A stretch of 64,000 nucleotides of DNA from Bacillus pseudomycoides DSM 12442 (GCF_000161455.1 NZ_CM000745.1:3396476-3460475); one strand, 5' to 3'. Shown: positions 7,672 to 15,590, counted from the first letter of the stretch. Translations and numbers: made by a program. Notes: generated by a model not told the origin, from the sequence alone.

Positions 7672-8403
7672 CTACTTGTTTCGTGAAATACTCGTAATGA
7701 ACTTATAACGATCACCACGATAAATACATTTCACATATTCTAACGGTAATTCACCTTCTGCATATGACCATTGTCTCATTACAAGCACAGGTGCTTTTTT
7801 AGGTATATGCAGATGTTCCGCTTCATCATCCGTTGCAATTGAAGCTTCAATTGCTTGGGTAGCACGAACAAGTTTAAAGCCTAACTTTTTCTCTAAATGT
7901 TCGTATAAAGATTGTTGCAAAATTTCTTCGTTAATATCTTTTACAAGAGTTGGCGACAAATATGTCGTCTCAAAAGCAATCGGTTCGTCATCGGCTAAGC
8001 GGATACGCCTCACTTCATACACCGATTCCCCCTCTTGAATTCTAAGCCGGTCTGCTATTTTAGCAGTAGCTGAAACTAGGCGGAAGCTTAATAACTGACT
8101 GCTCGGTTTCATACCACGGGAAAGCATATCCTCTGTAAATCCCGTCATCCCTTGCAGTTTTTGCTCCACTTTTGGAAGCTGAACAAACGTTCCAATTCCA
8201 CGCTTTCGATATAAATACCCTTGTTCCACTAAATTATTAATTGCCTGTCTGATCGTCATGCGACTTACTTCGAACTTATCACAAAGTTCATTCTCAGATG
8301 GAATTTTATCTCCCGGCGTCCATTCACCGTCCTCAATTAGCTGTTTCACCCACTCTTGAATCTGATAATAGATCGGAAATGGTGAATACTTGTCGATGTT
8401 CAT
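7672..8403 (-). CDS. nagR: GntR/HutC-family repressor of amino-sugar use (NagR/YvoA-like)
   Basis: A 243-residue regulator. The N-terminal winged helix carries IPSENELCDKF and SRMTIRQAINNL. The C-terminal UTRA effector domain (from about residue 75) should bind glucosamine-6-P or N-acetylglucosamine-6-P. ATG at 8403 (MNIDKYSPFP) is preferred over 8418 by homology to YvoA. It is the last gene of nagA-nagB-nagR, and its start lies 71 bases inside nagB. A matching operator lies at the operon promoter (10346-10362), which supports autoregulation. Confidence 0.93.
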   Translation of the reverse strand: MNIDKYSPFPIYYQIQEWVKQLIEDGEWTPGDKIPSENELCDKFEVSRMTIRQAINNLVEQGYLYRKRGIGTFVQLPKVEQKLQGMTGFTEDMLSRGMKPSSQLLSFRLVSATAKIADRLRIQEGESVYEVRRIRLADDEPIAFETTYLSPTLVKDINEEILQQSLYEHLEKKLGFKLVRATQAIEASIATDDEAEHLHIPKKAPVLVMRQWSYAEGELPLEYVKCIYRGDRYKFITSISRNK

Positions 8404-9121
8404 CAGCAATCGCCTCACTGCATAAAGATAGAGCTTCTGGATCTGCGATTACGGTTACATTCGGATGACGTTGCAGCACTGTAGCAGGACACGCTTCGCT
8501 ATACTCACCTTGCAATAATTCTCTGATTGCTTCTGCTTTTTTCGGTCCCATAGCAACAAGTAGAATTTGTTTCGCTTTCATGATGCTTCCAATCCCCATT
8601 GTAATTGCATGAGTTGGTACATCTTCTTCTTTTTCAAAGAAACGAAGGTTTGCTTGGCGTGTAGACTCTGTTAATTCAACAATGTTAGTTGGAGAATCAA
8701 AAGATGTTCCTGGTTCGTTAAATCCGATGTGACCGTTTTCACCGATTCCAAGAATCTGTAGATCAACTGGGTTAGCTGCTAGAATGCCTTCATAACGCTT
8801 GCACTCTTCTTCTAAATCACTTGCCATCCCGTTTGGTACATAAGTTTCTTTAAAGGGAAGATGATTAAACAACTGTTCTTGCATAAAATAATGATAGCTG
8901 TTTTTATCTTCGTGTGGTAAATTTACGTACTCATCTAAGTTTACAGTGGTTACACGGCTTGTATCAAGTTTATTTTTTCGCATTTCTGCATAAATACCAA
9001 GTGGAGAGCTTCCTGTAGCCATTCCTAACGTTGGATTTTCCTTTGATTTTACAACTTCTTCAATTAATTTACAACCTGCTTCTGCTAATTCTTCTGGCGT
9101 TTTTACAACAAGAATATTCAT
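8333..9121 (-). CDS. nagB: Glucosamine-6-phosphate deaminase
   Basis: A 262-residue enzyme converting glucosamine-6-phosphate to fructose-6-phosphate and ammonium, the step that feeds amino sugars into glycolysis. The family signature LGIGENGHIGFNEPG is intact, as are MATGSSPLGIYAEM near the N-terminus and TVNLDEY. It lies four bases after nagA. Its last ~23 codons overlap nagR, and the C-terminal tail (DLLSDSRVGETAN) is the part encoded in the overlap. Confidence 0.97.
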   Translation of the reverse strand: MNILVVKTPEELAEAGCKLIEEVVKSKENPTLGMATGSSPLGIYAEMRKNKLDTSRVTTVNLDEYVNLPHEDKNSYHYFMQEQLFNHLPFKETYVPNGMASDLEEECKRYEGILAANPVDLQILGIGENGHIGFNEPGTSFDSPTNIVELTESTRQANLRFFEKEEDVPTHAITMGIGSIMKAKQILLVAMGPKKAEAIRELLQGEYSEACPATVLQRHPNVTVIADPEALSLCSEAIADEHRQVFTISDLLSDSRVGETAN

Positions 9122-9125
9122 CTAT

Positions 9126-10268
9126 TTACTTCCCTTCCTTCATATGAATTCCTAATCGAACCGTATCATATACATGTAGATCTTCCGTCATGACAACAAA
9201 GTCCGCATCTTTTCCTACTGTTAATGCCCCTTTATTCGTTAATCCAAACTCTTCTGCTTGGTTAACTGATGTCATAAGTACAGCGTCCTCAATCGAGCAT
9301 CCTGTAAATTCAATTACATTTCGGAATGCTTGGTCCATTTTCAAGATACTACCCGCTAACGTTCCGTCTTCTAAACGAGCGCTGCCGTCTTTCACATGTA
9401 CAGGCTGTCCACCAAGCTCATACAATCCATCTTCTAAACCTTTTGCACGCATCGCATCAGTAATGACACTTACTTTTTTAGGACCTTTTAATTTATATGC
9501 TAATTTCACCATATCTGGGTGAATGTGAATACCATCTGTAATCACTTCAACCATTACATTTGGGTTCAATAACACGTGACCGACAACACCTGGTTCACGG
9601 TGATGTAAACCGCGCATTTGATTGTATAAGTGTGTAGCATGTGTAATGTTTCTACTTTTCAATTGTGCATCAACTGCATCTGTATGGCCCATTGTACCAA
9701 CAACACTCGTTTCAGCAAGATACTTTTCAAATTCTACTGCGCCTTCTTCTTCTGGTGCATACGTTACTAATTTAATTAGATTGCCACTTGCTTCTTGCCA
9801 TTGTTTAAATTGTTCAATATTCGCCGGAACGATATGTTCAAGAGGTTGCGCCCCTGCACGTTTTTTTGAAACATATGGTCCTTCTAAATGAATATATTCA
9901 AAATGCGCTCCTTTTTCTTTCGCTTCTTTTGCAGCACTTAAAGCCGCTTCAATTGCTTCTGGAGCTTGCGTCATTGTTGTTGGGAAATAAGTTGTAACCC
10001 CTTCTTTTAACATTTCTTTACCAAGAGTTACTAACCCATCGCTATTCGCATCCATCGCATCAATATCGTATCCACCATGAATATGAACATCGATCATACC
10101 TGGAATCACAATTTTTCCTTCTGCGTCAAAAACCGTTTCATTTTCTTGTGATACATATTGAGCCATCAAACCAATTTCTTCAATTTTTTCTGCGTAACGA
10201 ATAAATCCACTTCCCATTACTTCGTGACCTGTATAAATTTTGGCATTGATGACAACTTGCGTTTTCAT
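9126..10268 (-). CDS. nagA: N-acetylglucosamine-6-phosphate deacetylase
   Basis: A 380-residue amidohydrolase that removes the acetyl group from GlcNAc-6-phosphate, giving the NagB substrate. Metal-binding and catalytic motifs are visible: DVHIHGGYD, HLEGPY, GHTDA, THLYNQM and ITDAMRA. The start at 10268 (MKTQVV) is chosen because GGAAAGGA sits about nine bases upstream; an ATG two codons earlier (10274) is only three bases from it. It is the first gene of the nag operon and would feed on GlcNAc from chitin or cell-wall turnover. Confidence 0.96.
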   Translation of the reverse strand: MKTQVVINAKIYTGHEVMGSGFIRYAEKIEEIGLMAQYVSQENETVFDAEGKIVIPGMIDVHIHGGYDIDAMDANSDGLVTLGKEMLKEGVTTYFPTTMTQAPEAIEAALSAAKEAKEKGAHFEYIHLEGPYVSKKRAGAQPLEHIVPANIEQFKQWQEASGNLIKLVTYAPEEEGAVEFEKYLAETSVVGTMGHTDAVDAQLKSRNITHATHLYNQMRGLHHREPGVVGHVLLNPNVMVEVITDGIHIHPDMVKLAYKLKGPKKVSVITDAMRAKGLEDGLYELGGQPVHVKDGSARLEDGTLAGSILKMDQAFRNVIEFTGCSIEDAVLMTSVNQAEEFGLTNKGALTVGKDADFVVMTEDLHVYDTVRLGIHMKEGK

Positions 10269-10328
10269 TTTCATCGATCCTTTCCCATGGAATACCTACT
10301 TGTTATTATTACCTATTTGCCTAACCCC

Positions 10329-10362
10329 ATCTTAATATATACACGAGTAGTTGTCTATACAT
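10329..10362 (-). promoter_or_regulatory. nag operon promoter with overlapping NagR-like operator
   Basis: On the minus strand, TAGACA (10352-10357), a 17-base spacer and TAAGAT (10329-10334) form a promoter. The -35 lies inside ATGTATAGACAACTACT (10346-10362), which resembles the GTATAGACAACTA-type operators bound by NagR/YvoA. Binding there would block polymerase. Confidence 0.65.
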
Positions 10363-10535
10363 TCAAATGAAATTTCCTTTTCTCTTAGTAAAAAAGGAAA
10401 TTTATCTTCTTTAATTATAATATATATTATTCTTTTTTTCCAAAAGGAGACAATGCATCTTTTATGAAAACGAATACCAATTCCTTGTTTCCATTTTCCT
10501 ACTTAGCATTCTATTATACAGTTTTAACTACTTCT

Positions 10536-11438
10536 TTACTTTAACAATGGAAGCGGCGTATTTGACCATATTGCAATATGGTCTCCATCCGTTTCAATTT
10601 CTACCGTTCGTTTATCCGTTGTATATGTCATGACACCATATCTCTTTAACCTGTTTACTACACTTTGATGTGGATGCCCATATGGATTTTTTTTATCATA
10701 AGAAAGAATAGCAAATTGAGGGTTTGCCTCCTCTAAAAATTGTTCACTAGTTGACGTATATGAACCGTGGTGACCTACCTTTAAAACATCAGCATGTACA
10801 TCATATTGCTTTATTATTTTCTTTTCAGTTTGTATATCCGCATCTCCCATTAGCAAAAAATCAGCTTTACCATATCGAACTTTTAAAACAATTGATGATT
10901 CATTATTTTCATCCTTTGACTTCCCATTATTTAATACTTGAATTGAAACTTGGGGATCTAACGGTATATGCTGTCCTTGTTTTACACGAACAAATGGAAT
11001 TCCCCTCTTTTTAATATCGTTCCTATACGTATGATATGTAAAAGAACTATAGGTTTTGCCGCTATCTAATACAAGTGAAACTGGCATTTGTTCTATAATC
11101 GGTATAAGCCCTCCTATATGATCCATATCTGGATGCGTCCCTACCACAACATCTAAATGGTTAATTCCTTTTTCAATTAATTTCTGAATAATTACCTCTC
11201 CAGCCTCATAAGGTCCTCCATCGATTAACATTGTTTGACCATTAGGTAAAATAATAAGTGTGGCATCACCTTGTCCTACCTTAAAAAAACTCACTTTCAT
11301 TCTTCCTAAATGTGGACGTTGCTTGGAAAAAGAGGACACAGTATGAACAGACGTCATATATCTTTTGACAGATGTGCTGTTTAATGAAAAACATATTAAA
11401 ACAGAAACTAGCAATAGAATAATCCGTACAACTTTCAT
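10536..11438 (-). CDS. Exported ComEC/Rec2-like metallo-beta-lactamase-fold hydrolase
   Basis: A 300-residue protein with an N-terminal hydrophobic segment (about residues 5-20) acting as a signal or anchor. A metallo-beta-lactamase fold follows: KVGQGDATLI, LIDGGPYE, the metal ligands THPDMDHIGG, LLMGDAD and KVGHHGSYTS. This matches the stand-alone counterpart of the C-terminal domain of ComEC, but without the channel part, so it is not itself a DNA-uptake channel. Members are thought to be extracellular hydrolases, possibly nucleases or phosphodiesterases; the substrate is unknown. It appears monocistronic with a good AAGGAG site. Confidence 0.85.
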   Translation of the reverse strand: MKVVRIILLLVSVLICFSLNSTSVKRYMTSVHTVSSFSKQRPHLGRMKVSFFKVGQGDATLIILPNGQTMLIDGGPYEAGEVIIQKLIEKGINHLDVVVGTHPDMDHIGGLIPIIEQMPVSLVLDSGKTYSSFTYHTYRNDIKKRGIPFVRVKQGQHIPLDPQVSIQVLNNGKSKDENNESSIVLKVRYGKADFLLMGDADIQTEKKIIKQYDVHADVLKVGHHGSYTSTSEQFLEEANPQFAILSYDKKNPYGHPHQSVVNRLKRYGVMTYTTDKRTVEIETDGDHIAIWSNTPLPLLK

Positions 11439-11489
11439 AATTCGTCTCCTTTTTTCATTTAGTATGGCACGAGTCGTATTTCATATACA

Positions 11490-11514
11490 AAAAAGCTTAG
11501 CAATGCGCTAAGCT
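11490..11514 (-). terminator. Terminator of scpB
   Basis: AGCTTAG/CTAAGCT stem (11494-11514) with a T run on the minus strand. It overlaps the scpB stop codon. Confidence 0.8.
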
Positions 11515-12091
11515 ACGATTTTGACAATTCCTGCAAGGATCCAAAGAATAAGTCAGCTTCATTCATTTGTTCATTTTCTTCAGAAAGGGTTGGTAAATCA
11601 TCTAATGTTTGCAGTCCAAACGTATCTAAGAACTCTTTCGTAGTACCATATAAAATAGGGCGCCCTGGTCCTTCTGCCCGGCCCGTTTCTTTTATAAGTA
11701 AGTGCGATACCAATGTTTGCAGTGCTCGATCTGTTTTCACACCACGAATTTCTTCCATTTCCGTTCTTGTAATTGGCTGGCGATAAGCAACAATCGCCAA
11801 TGTTTCAAGAGCAGCCTGGGAAAGAGACGCTGCTGTTGGTGTATCCATTAATTTTTGATAATAAGGCGCATGTTCTTTTTTTGTGGCAAAGCGATACACT
11901 TTTGCAAATTGTACAATTTGCAACCCTCGCTGTACACCTTCACATTCCCTTTGCATTTCCTCGATAATCTGAATTACATCTTTCACTTCAATTTCAAGTA
12001 CTTTTGCAATTTGTTCCGGATAAACTCCTTCATCACCCGCAACAAATAAAAGCCCCTCAACAATTGCCATCTGTTCTTTTCTATCCAACAT
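11513..12091 (-). CDS. scpB: Segregation and condensation protein B
   Basis: A 192-residue kleisin-associated protein made of tandem winged-helix domains (KEQMAIVEGLLFVAG and YRQPITRTEMEEI are recognisable). With ScpA it bridges the Smc dimer into the bacterial condensin needed for chromosome compaction and segregation. ATG at 12091 (MLDRKEQ) is chosen because AAAGGAG is five bases upstream; the ORF extends further upstream without such a site. It lies downstream of scpA but is separated by about 210 bases, unlike the tight pair seen in many relatives. Confidence 0.95.
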   Translation of the reverse strand: MLDRKEQMAIVEGLLFVAGDEGVYPEQIAKVLEIEVKDVIQIIEEMQRECEGVQRGLQIVQFAKVYRFATKKEHAPYYQKLMDTPTAASLSQAALETLAIVAYRQPITRTEMEEIRGVKTDRALQTLVSHLLIKETGRAEGPGRPILYGTTKEFLDTFGLQTLDDLPTLSEENEQMNEADLFFGSLQELSKS

Positions 12092-12209
12092 ACAATCTCC
12101 TTTCTCATATCTTTCCATACAAAAATATCCACAATAAAAACCGAATCACAGTATATTGCGACCGGTCCAACATTCCTTTTATCGTTCCAAACAAATTTAT
12201 GCGAAACCA

Positions 12210-12238
12210 TGATCAGCGGGGATTATTTCCACTGATCA
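12210..12238. repeat. 29-base palindrome in the scpA-scpB spacer
   Basis: TGATCAG at 12210-12216 and CTGATCA at 12232-12238 flank a GC-rich centre (CGGGGATTATTTCCA). No T run follows, so it is not an obvious terminator. The GCTGAT and CAGTGG pieces recall the end of the repeat at 13351-13471, so it may be a fragment of a dispersed element. The rest of 12092-12301 holds no gene I can support. Confidence 0.5.
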
Positions 12239-12301
12239 TTCGTTTTGACTAATCAAATACTTACTGCTAGTTTTCCTCACAATTTTGAAATGGGAGTTTT
12301 A

Positions 12302-13039
12302 CTAAACTTTAGAGCGAGTCAAAAAGATTTCATCAAAATTGTGTTCTTGCTCAATAATAATTTGTTGGTTTTTCATAAGTTCGAGTATGGCTAAAAACGT
12401 TACAACCATTACTTCGCGCTCTTCATCAACGAATAAATCATAAAAACTTTGGCGTCCTTCCGCTGTTTCTAATTGCTGTAAAATATCACTCATACGTTGT
12501 TCAATCGGTATTTCTTGACGAGCAATTCGCGTTGTTACTGGACGTTTTGATTTTTTACGACGCATAAGTTTTTGAAATGCTGCTAACATATCATACAGTG
12601 TTATATCGAGAGGTAAACTTGTCTCCTCTTCTTGCTGAAATGATGTAAAATCGATTGGTGAACGTGTATAAAGTTGTGCTCTTTCTTGTTCTCTCTCTTT
12701 TAATTCAGCAGCAACTTGCTTATATTTTTTATATTCAATTAACCGCTCCATCAACTCTTGACGGGGATCATCTATAAAGTCTTCACCATTATCAGGTACA
12801 TCTTCCTCTTGTTTCGGTAACAGCATTTTACTTTTAATTTGCAATAGCGTTGCAGCCATCACCAAATACTCACTTGCAACATCCAGTTGCAAGTCTTTCA
12901 TCGTATGAATATAAGATAAATACTGCTCTGTAATTTCCGCTACAGGAATATTATATATATCAATTTCATAGCGATGAATTAAATGTAACAATAGATCTAA
13001 AGGCCCTTCAAAAGCCTCTACTTTAAAATTATATTGCAC
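12302..13039 (-). CDS. scpA: Segregation and condensation protein A (kleisin)
   Basis: A 245-residue kleisin subunit of Smc-ScpAB condensin. The N-terminal signature YNFKVEAFEGPLDLLLHL is intact and binds the Smc neck. The central region is charged, and the C-terminal winged helix contacts the Smc head. GTG at 13039 is chosen: GGTGGGA lies six bases upstream and homologs start at the same QYNF sequence, while the earlier GTG at 13054 overlaps that ribosome site. A divergent micro-protein gene lies upstream, with an 11-base perfect inverted repeat between them. Confidence 0.95.
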   Translation of the reverse strand: MQYNFKVEAFEGPLDLLLHLIHRYEIDIYNIPVAEITEQYLSYIHTMKDLQLDVASEYLVMAATLLQIKSKMLLPKQEEDVPDNGEDFIDDPRQELMERLIEYKKYKQVAAELKEREQERAQLYTRSPIDFTSFQQEEETSLPLDITLYDMLAAFQKLMRRKKSKRPVTTRIARQEIPIEQRMSDILQQLETAEGRQSFYDLFVDEEREVMVVTFLAILELMKNQQIIIEQEHNFDEIFLTRSKV

Positions 13040-13068
13040 AAAGCATCCCACCACATTTTTTCTATAAC

Positions 13069-13095
13069 AACATAAGTATAGAGCATACTTATGTT
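13069..13095. promoter_or_regulatory. Perfect inverted repeat upstream of scpA
   Basis: AACATAAGTAT (13069-13079) and ATACTTATGTT (13085-13095) are exact reverse complements with a five-base loop, 30 bases before the scpA start. In scpA mRNA it would be a 5' leader hairpin; in DNA it could be an operator. No T run follows on the minus strand, so it is not a standard terminator. Confidence 0.55.
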
Positions 13096-13162
13096 CTATC
13101 CAACCTTTTTCAGAAATTTAGTTGAAAATAGACACCTGCCCATGCAACAATGCCCACCTCTT

Positions 13163-13171
13163 CATATGATA
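13163..13171 (+). promoter_or_regulatory. Candidate sigma-K -10 of the YjcZ-like gene
   Basis: CATATGATA fits CATAnnnTA, 38 bases before the ATG. No clear -35 AC at standard spacing, so confidence is low. Confidence 0.3.
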
Positions 13172-13208
13172 AAAGTGTAGTAAGTTCAATGTAGGAGGTA
13201 AAAAAACT

Positions 13209-13304
13209 ATGGGCCATATTGATTGTGGTTTTAACGGCGGTTTCGCTTTACTTGTTGTGCTCTTTATCTTATTAATCATTGTAGGCGCGGCTTGCTTCTG
13301 CTAA
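13209..13304 (+). CDS. YjcZ-like sporulation micro-protein (31 aa)
   Basis: A 31-residue protein, MGHIDCGFNGG followed by a single hydrophobic helix (FALLVVLFILLIIVGAA) and a CFC end. The GGxxFALxVVLFILLIIVG pattern is typical of the YjcZ/SscA family of small spore-associated membrane proteins in Bacillus. The ribosome site GGAGG is ideally spaced before the ATG, and a strong terminator follows at 13315. The gene is too short for ordinary ORF callers. Function beyond probable spore assembly is unknown. Confidence 0.85.
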   Translation: MGHIDCGFNGGFALLVVLFILLIIVGAACFC

Positions 13305-13314
13305 TGCAGAATAT

Positions 13315-13350
13315 AATAAACGGCTAGAGATTCTCTAGTCGTTTATTATT
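13315..13350 (+). terminator. Terminator of the YjcZ-like gene
   Basis: AATAAACGGCTAGAG pairs with CTCTAGTCGTTTATT (one G-T pair) around an ATT loop, followed by ATTTAT. Confidence 0.75.
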
Positions 13351-13471
13351 TATCCCGTTATTCGCGTGCAGTAAGATCTCACCTTAAAATTCAGCAAAAG
13401 TAAAGAAGTGAGGTATGGGGCGGGTTGCCCGTAAAAGCCCGATTGGTGAGGGCTGATAATCAGTGTAGATA
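13351..13471. repeat. bcr-like intergenic repeat with GGGCGGG core
   Basis: About 120 bases beginning TATCCCGTTATTCGCG and ending GCTGATAATCAGTGTAGATA. Internal complementary pairs (CTCACC with GGTGAG; GGGCGGGTTGCCCG) predict a stable stem. The first 35 bases match the left arm of the repeat at 435-535. The base composition (GC-rich) differs from surrounding intergenic DNA. It resembles the mobile non-coding bcr repeats of the B. cereus group; the exact class was not determined. Confidence 0.6.
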
Positions 13472-13550
13472 AAGAAAACTCCATTGATCACATCATAGTT
13501 TCACTTTATGATAAACTGTACGTAAGACCGTTTAGACAGGAGCGAAAAGG

Positions 13551-14069
13551 ATGTATCCTACAGCATACATACAATTTTTAATTCATTTTCATGGAGATTA
13601 TGATTACTTTGAATGTCACGAAGTACTAGAAGAATATTGGAAATTGAAACCACGAGGAGAGCGAGAAAACTACTGGGTTGGTTTTATTCAAATAGCAGTT
13701 GCTTTATACCATCACAGACGCTCAAATTGGAATGGTTCAATGCGAATGATGAAAAGCGCCATTGCTATTTTAAAAAAAGAAAGTATACAAGTACACAGAT
13801 TAGGTCTTGATTACCCAAAACTTTTAACTATATTACAAAAACAATTACAGTCCATTCAATCAAAAGAACCTTTTGCACCTATATTTTTTCCTTTTTCAGA
13901 TTCCTCTTTAGAAAACACATGCTTACAATTATGTACAGAAAAAATGATTCCTTGGAAAGATGCTCATTCACTACCTACTGAATACATTATCCATAAACAC
14001 AAATTGCGTGACAGAAATGATGTAATTGCCGAACGAAACGAGCAACTAAAAAAAAGAAAGCAGAGATGA
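13551..14069 (+). CDS. DUF309 protein (YpuF-like)
   Basis: A 172-residue cytosolic protein whose N-terminal half carries the DUF309 signature: FHGDYDYFECHEVLEEYWK and an all-helical segment (YWVGFIQIAVALYHHRR). The acidic HEVLEE and basic HHRR motifs are conserved in the family, whose function is not known. In related bacilli a ypuF gene lies next to scpA, and the same neighbourhood is kept here. An AGGAG site precedes the ATG. It converges on ribT with a shared terminator whose left arm forms its last codons. Confidence 0.85.
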   Translation: MYPTAYIQFLIHFHGDYDYFECHEVLEEYWKLKPRGERENYWVGFIQIAVALYHHRRSNWNGSMRMMKSAIAILKKESIQVHRLGLDYPKLLTILQKQLQSIQSKEPFAPIFFPFSDSSLENTCLQLCTEKMIPWKDAHSLPTEYIIHKHKLRDRNDVIAERNEQLKKRKQR

Positions 14070-14093
14070 CACAAATTCCATCTCTGCTTTTAT
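14051..14093. terminator. Shared terminator of the DUF309 gene and ribT
   Basis: AAAGCAGAGAT (14057-14067) pairs perfectly with ATCTCTGCTTT (14080-14090) and has A/T runs on both sides. It overlaps the 3' ends of both convergent genes. Confidence 0.85.
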
Positions 14094-14455
14094 GAATGTA
14101 TATTTTGTTCAATTCCCTTACACTTTTCAAAAAAACTAGCTGTTTGTTCGTTTCCACAAATTGTAATACCTTGAAACTTATTTTTTAATTCTTGTACCAT
14201 CTTTGTACCAATCCCCATGTGACGATGAGATGGATTCACACTAAGATGTTGAATCTGTAATACATTTTCTTCGTTGATAACTCCAACTATCCCAACAAAA
14301 TCATCATTTTGTTTCCACAAATATAGTTGCCAACTATCATTTTTATCATATTCTTTCATTGTCAATTGTAAAATTTTAACATCTTTTTCAGTCGGCATAA
14401 ACGAAAGAAGCCCCATTGCAATCTTTTCATAACTTTTTTTAAAACGAATTAACAT
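14090..14455 (-). CDS. ribT: RibT-like GNAT acetyltransferase
   Basis: A 121-residue single-domain GNAT protein. The opening MLIRFKKSYEKIAMGLLSFMP and SVNPSHRHMGIGTKM match B. subtilis RibT closely; the latter is the acetyl-CoA-binding motif. RibT is the last gene of the B. subtilis riboflavin operon, and its substrate is not established. Here it lies beside ypuF/scpA and ppiB as expected, but ribD-ribE-ribBA-ribH are about 42 kb away at 56.3-59.7 kb. It must therefore use its own promoter and is unlinked from the FMN riboswitch. Confidence 0.85.
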   Translation of the reverse strand: MLIRFKKSYEKIAMGLLSFMPTEKDVKILQLTMKEYDKNDSWQLYLWKQNDDFVGIVGVINEENVLQIQHLSVNPSHRHMGIGTKMVQELKNKFQGITICGNEQTASFFEKCKGIEQNIHS

Positions 14456-15007
14456 AAACCTTATCCCTTCTTACAAAAGTTACAAACCATGTATCCCCTC
14501 TACCACTATTGCTATATCATCTCCATTTTACAATATTTTCACTATAGTGAGAAGGGCTGCCAAAACAACTTGATAATCATACAAAGAGAATGTAGGAAAG
14601 TCAAATGTATAGTAATAAAAGAAATTCTCTCATTGAGAATTTACTTTTCTCAAGCTAATGAATAAACTCCATCTAACTTTTTAGCTTCTCGCATAACGCA
14701 TTGAACTACAAAACTTATAAACCACGAATAACGAAATAAAACTTTACTGTATCCTATGTATTTTTACAAAAATAGTTCTATCGCTAACAATTTAGTTAGC
14801 TATAATAACTTTATCATTTACTCTCTCTTATCATTTACTGCATATTGCCCACAAATTCCTGTTTATAGATTACAACTTTTCTTAATTTAAATTTTTTCTC
14901 CGATTGCCACTACAAATATGGAACAAAGCAAAATTTTATACTTACATGTTTTCAATCTTCTCTTAATATCATATAAAGCTTTTGAATGATGATTATTTAA
15001 CAGTAAA
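14456..15007. other. AT-rich intergenic gap, no gene seen
   Basis: About 550 bases between ribT and ppiB with stops in all frames. It holds two perfect inverted repeats: AAATTCTC/GAGAATTT (14622-14642) and GCTAAC/GTTAGC (14783-14800). I see no riboswitch, tRNA or convincing promoter. In B. subtilis ribDEAH precede ribT, so this gap sits where those genes would be; no rib fragment is recognisable. Confidence 0.5.
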
Positions 15008-15036
15008 AAAATAAAAAGAGAGCACTTTGCTCTCTT
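15008..15036 (-). terminator. Terminator of ppiB
   Basis: AAGAGAGC/GCTCTCTT stem (15016-15036) followed on the minus strand by a T-rich run. Confidence 0.85.
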
Positions 15037-15040
15037 CAAT

Positions 15041-15478
15041 TTATTCTTCCCAAACTTTAACTTCTTTCATTACATCGCCTTGACGCATGTTTAATACTGT
15101 TTCAATACCGCTTGTCGCTTTACCAAATACAGTATGTACACCATCTAAATGTGGTTGTGGCTCATGAACGATGAAGAATTGGCTACCACCTGTATTACGG
15201 CCAGCATGTGCCATAGAAAGTGATCCAACTACATGTCTATGCGGATTCCCTTCAGTTTCACATGGAATAGAGTAACCAGGACCGCCTGCACCTGTTCCTG
15301 TTGGGTCTCCACCTTGGCTTACGAAACCAGGAATAACGCGGTGGAATGTAACACCATTATAGAACCCTTGATCTGCTAATTTTTTGAAATTTTCAACTGT
15401 TTTCGGTGCTTCTTCTGAGAAAAATTCTAATTCAATTTTTTCACCATTCTCCATTAATATGTATCCTAAAGTTTTCAT
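15041..15478 (-). CDS. ppiB: Peptidyl-prolyl cis-trans isomerase (cyclophilin)
   Basis: A 145-residue cytosolic cyclophilin that speeds proline isomerisation in folding proteins. Active-site residues are in TFHRVIPGFVSQGGD, AHAGRNTGGSQFFI and HLDGVHTVFGK. There is no signal peptide, so it is the cytosolic B type. It is monocistronic with a GGAG site, divergent from ypuA, and in the same neighbourhood as in B. subtilis. Confidence 0.96.
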   Translation of the reverse strand: MKTLGYILMENGEKIELEFFSEEAPKTVENFKKLADQGFYNGVTFHRVIPGFVSQGGDPTGTGAGGPGYSIPCETEGNPHRHVVGSLSMAHAGRNTGGSQFFIVHEPQPHLDGVHTVFGKATSGIETVLNMRQGDVMKEVKVWEE

Positions 15479-15590
15479 ACGTATATGTCTCCTTTCAACT
15501 ATCTCAGCACTATATTACCATATTCGTGCTCAGAAACAAAAAGAATCCGACAATCTGTATACTTCTTTTTTAAAATCAGCAAGAAGACGG

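Noticed and set aside
10464..10480. cre site TGAAAACGAATACC near nagA
   Set aside because: Two mismatches at conserved positions and more than 100 bases upstream of the nag promoter.
12004..12252. Plus-strand ORF across scpB start and the scpA-scpB spacer
   Set aside because: No ribosome site, no recognisable protein pattern, and it runs antisense through scpB.
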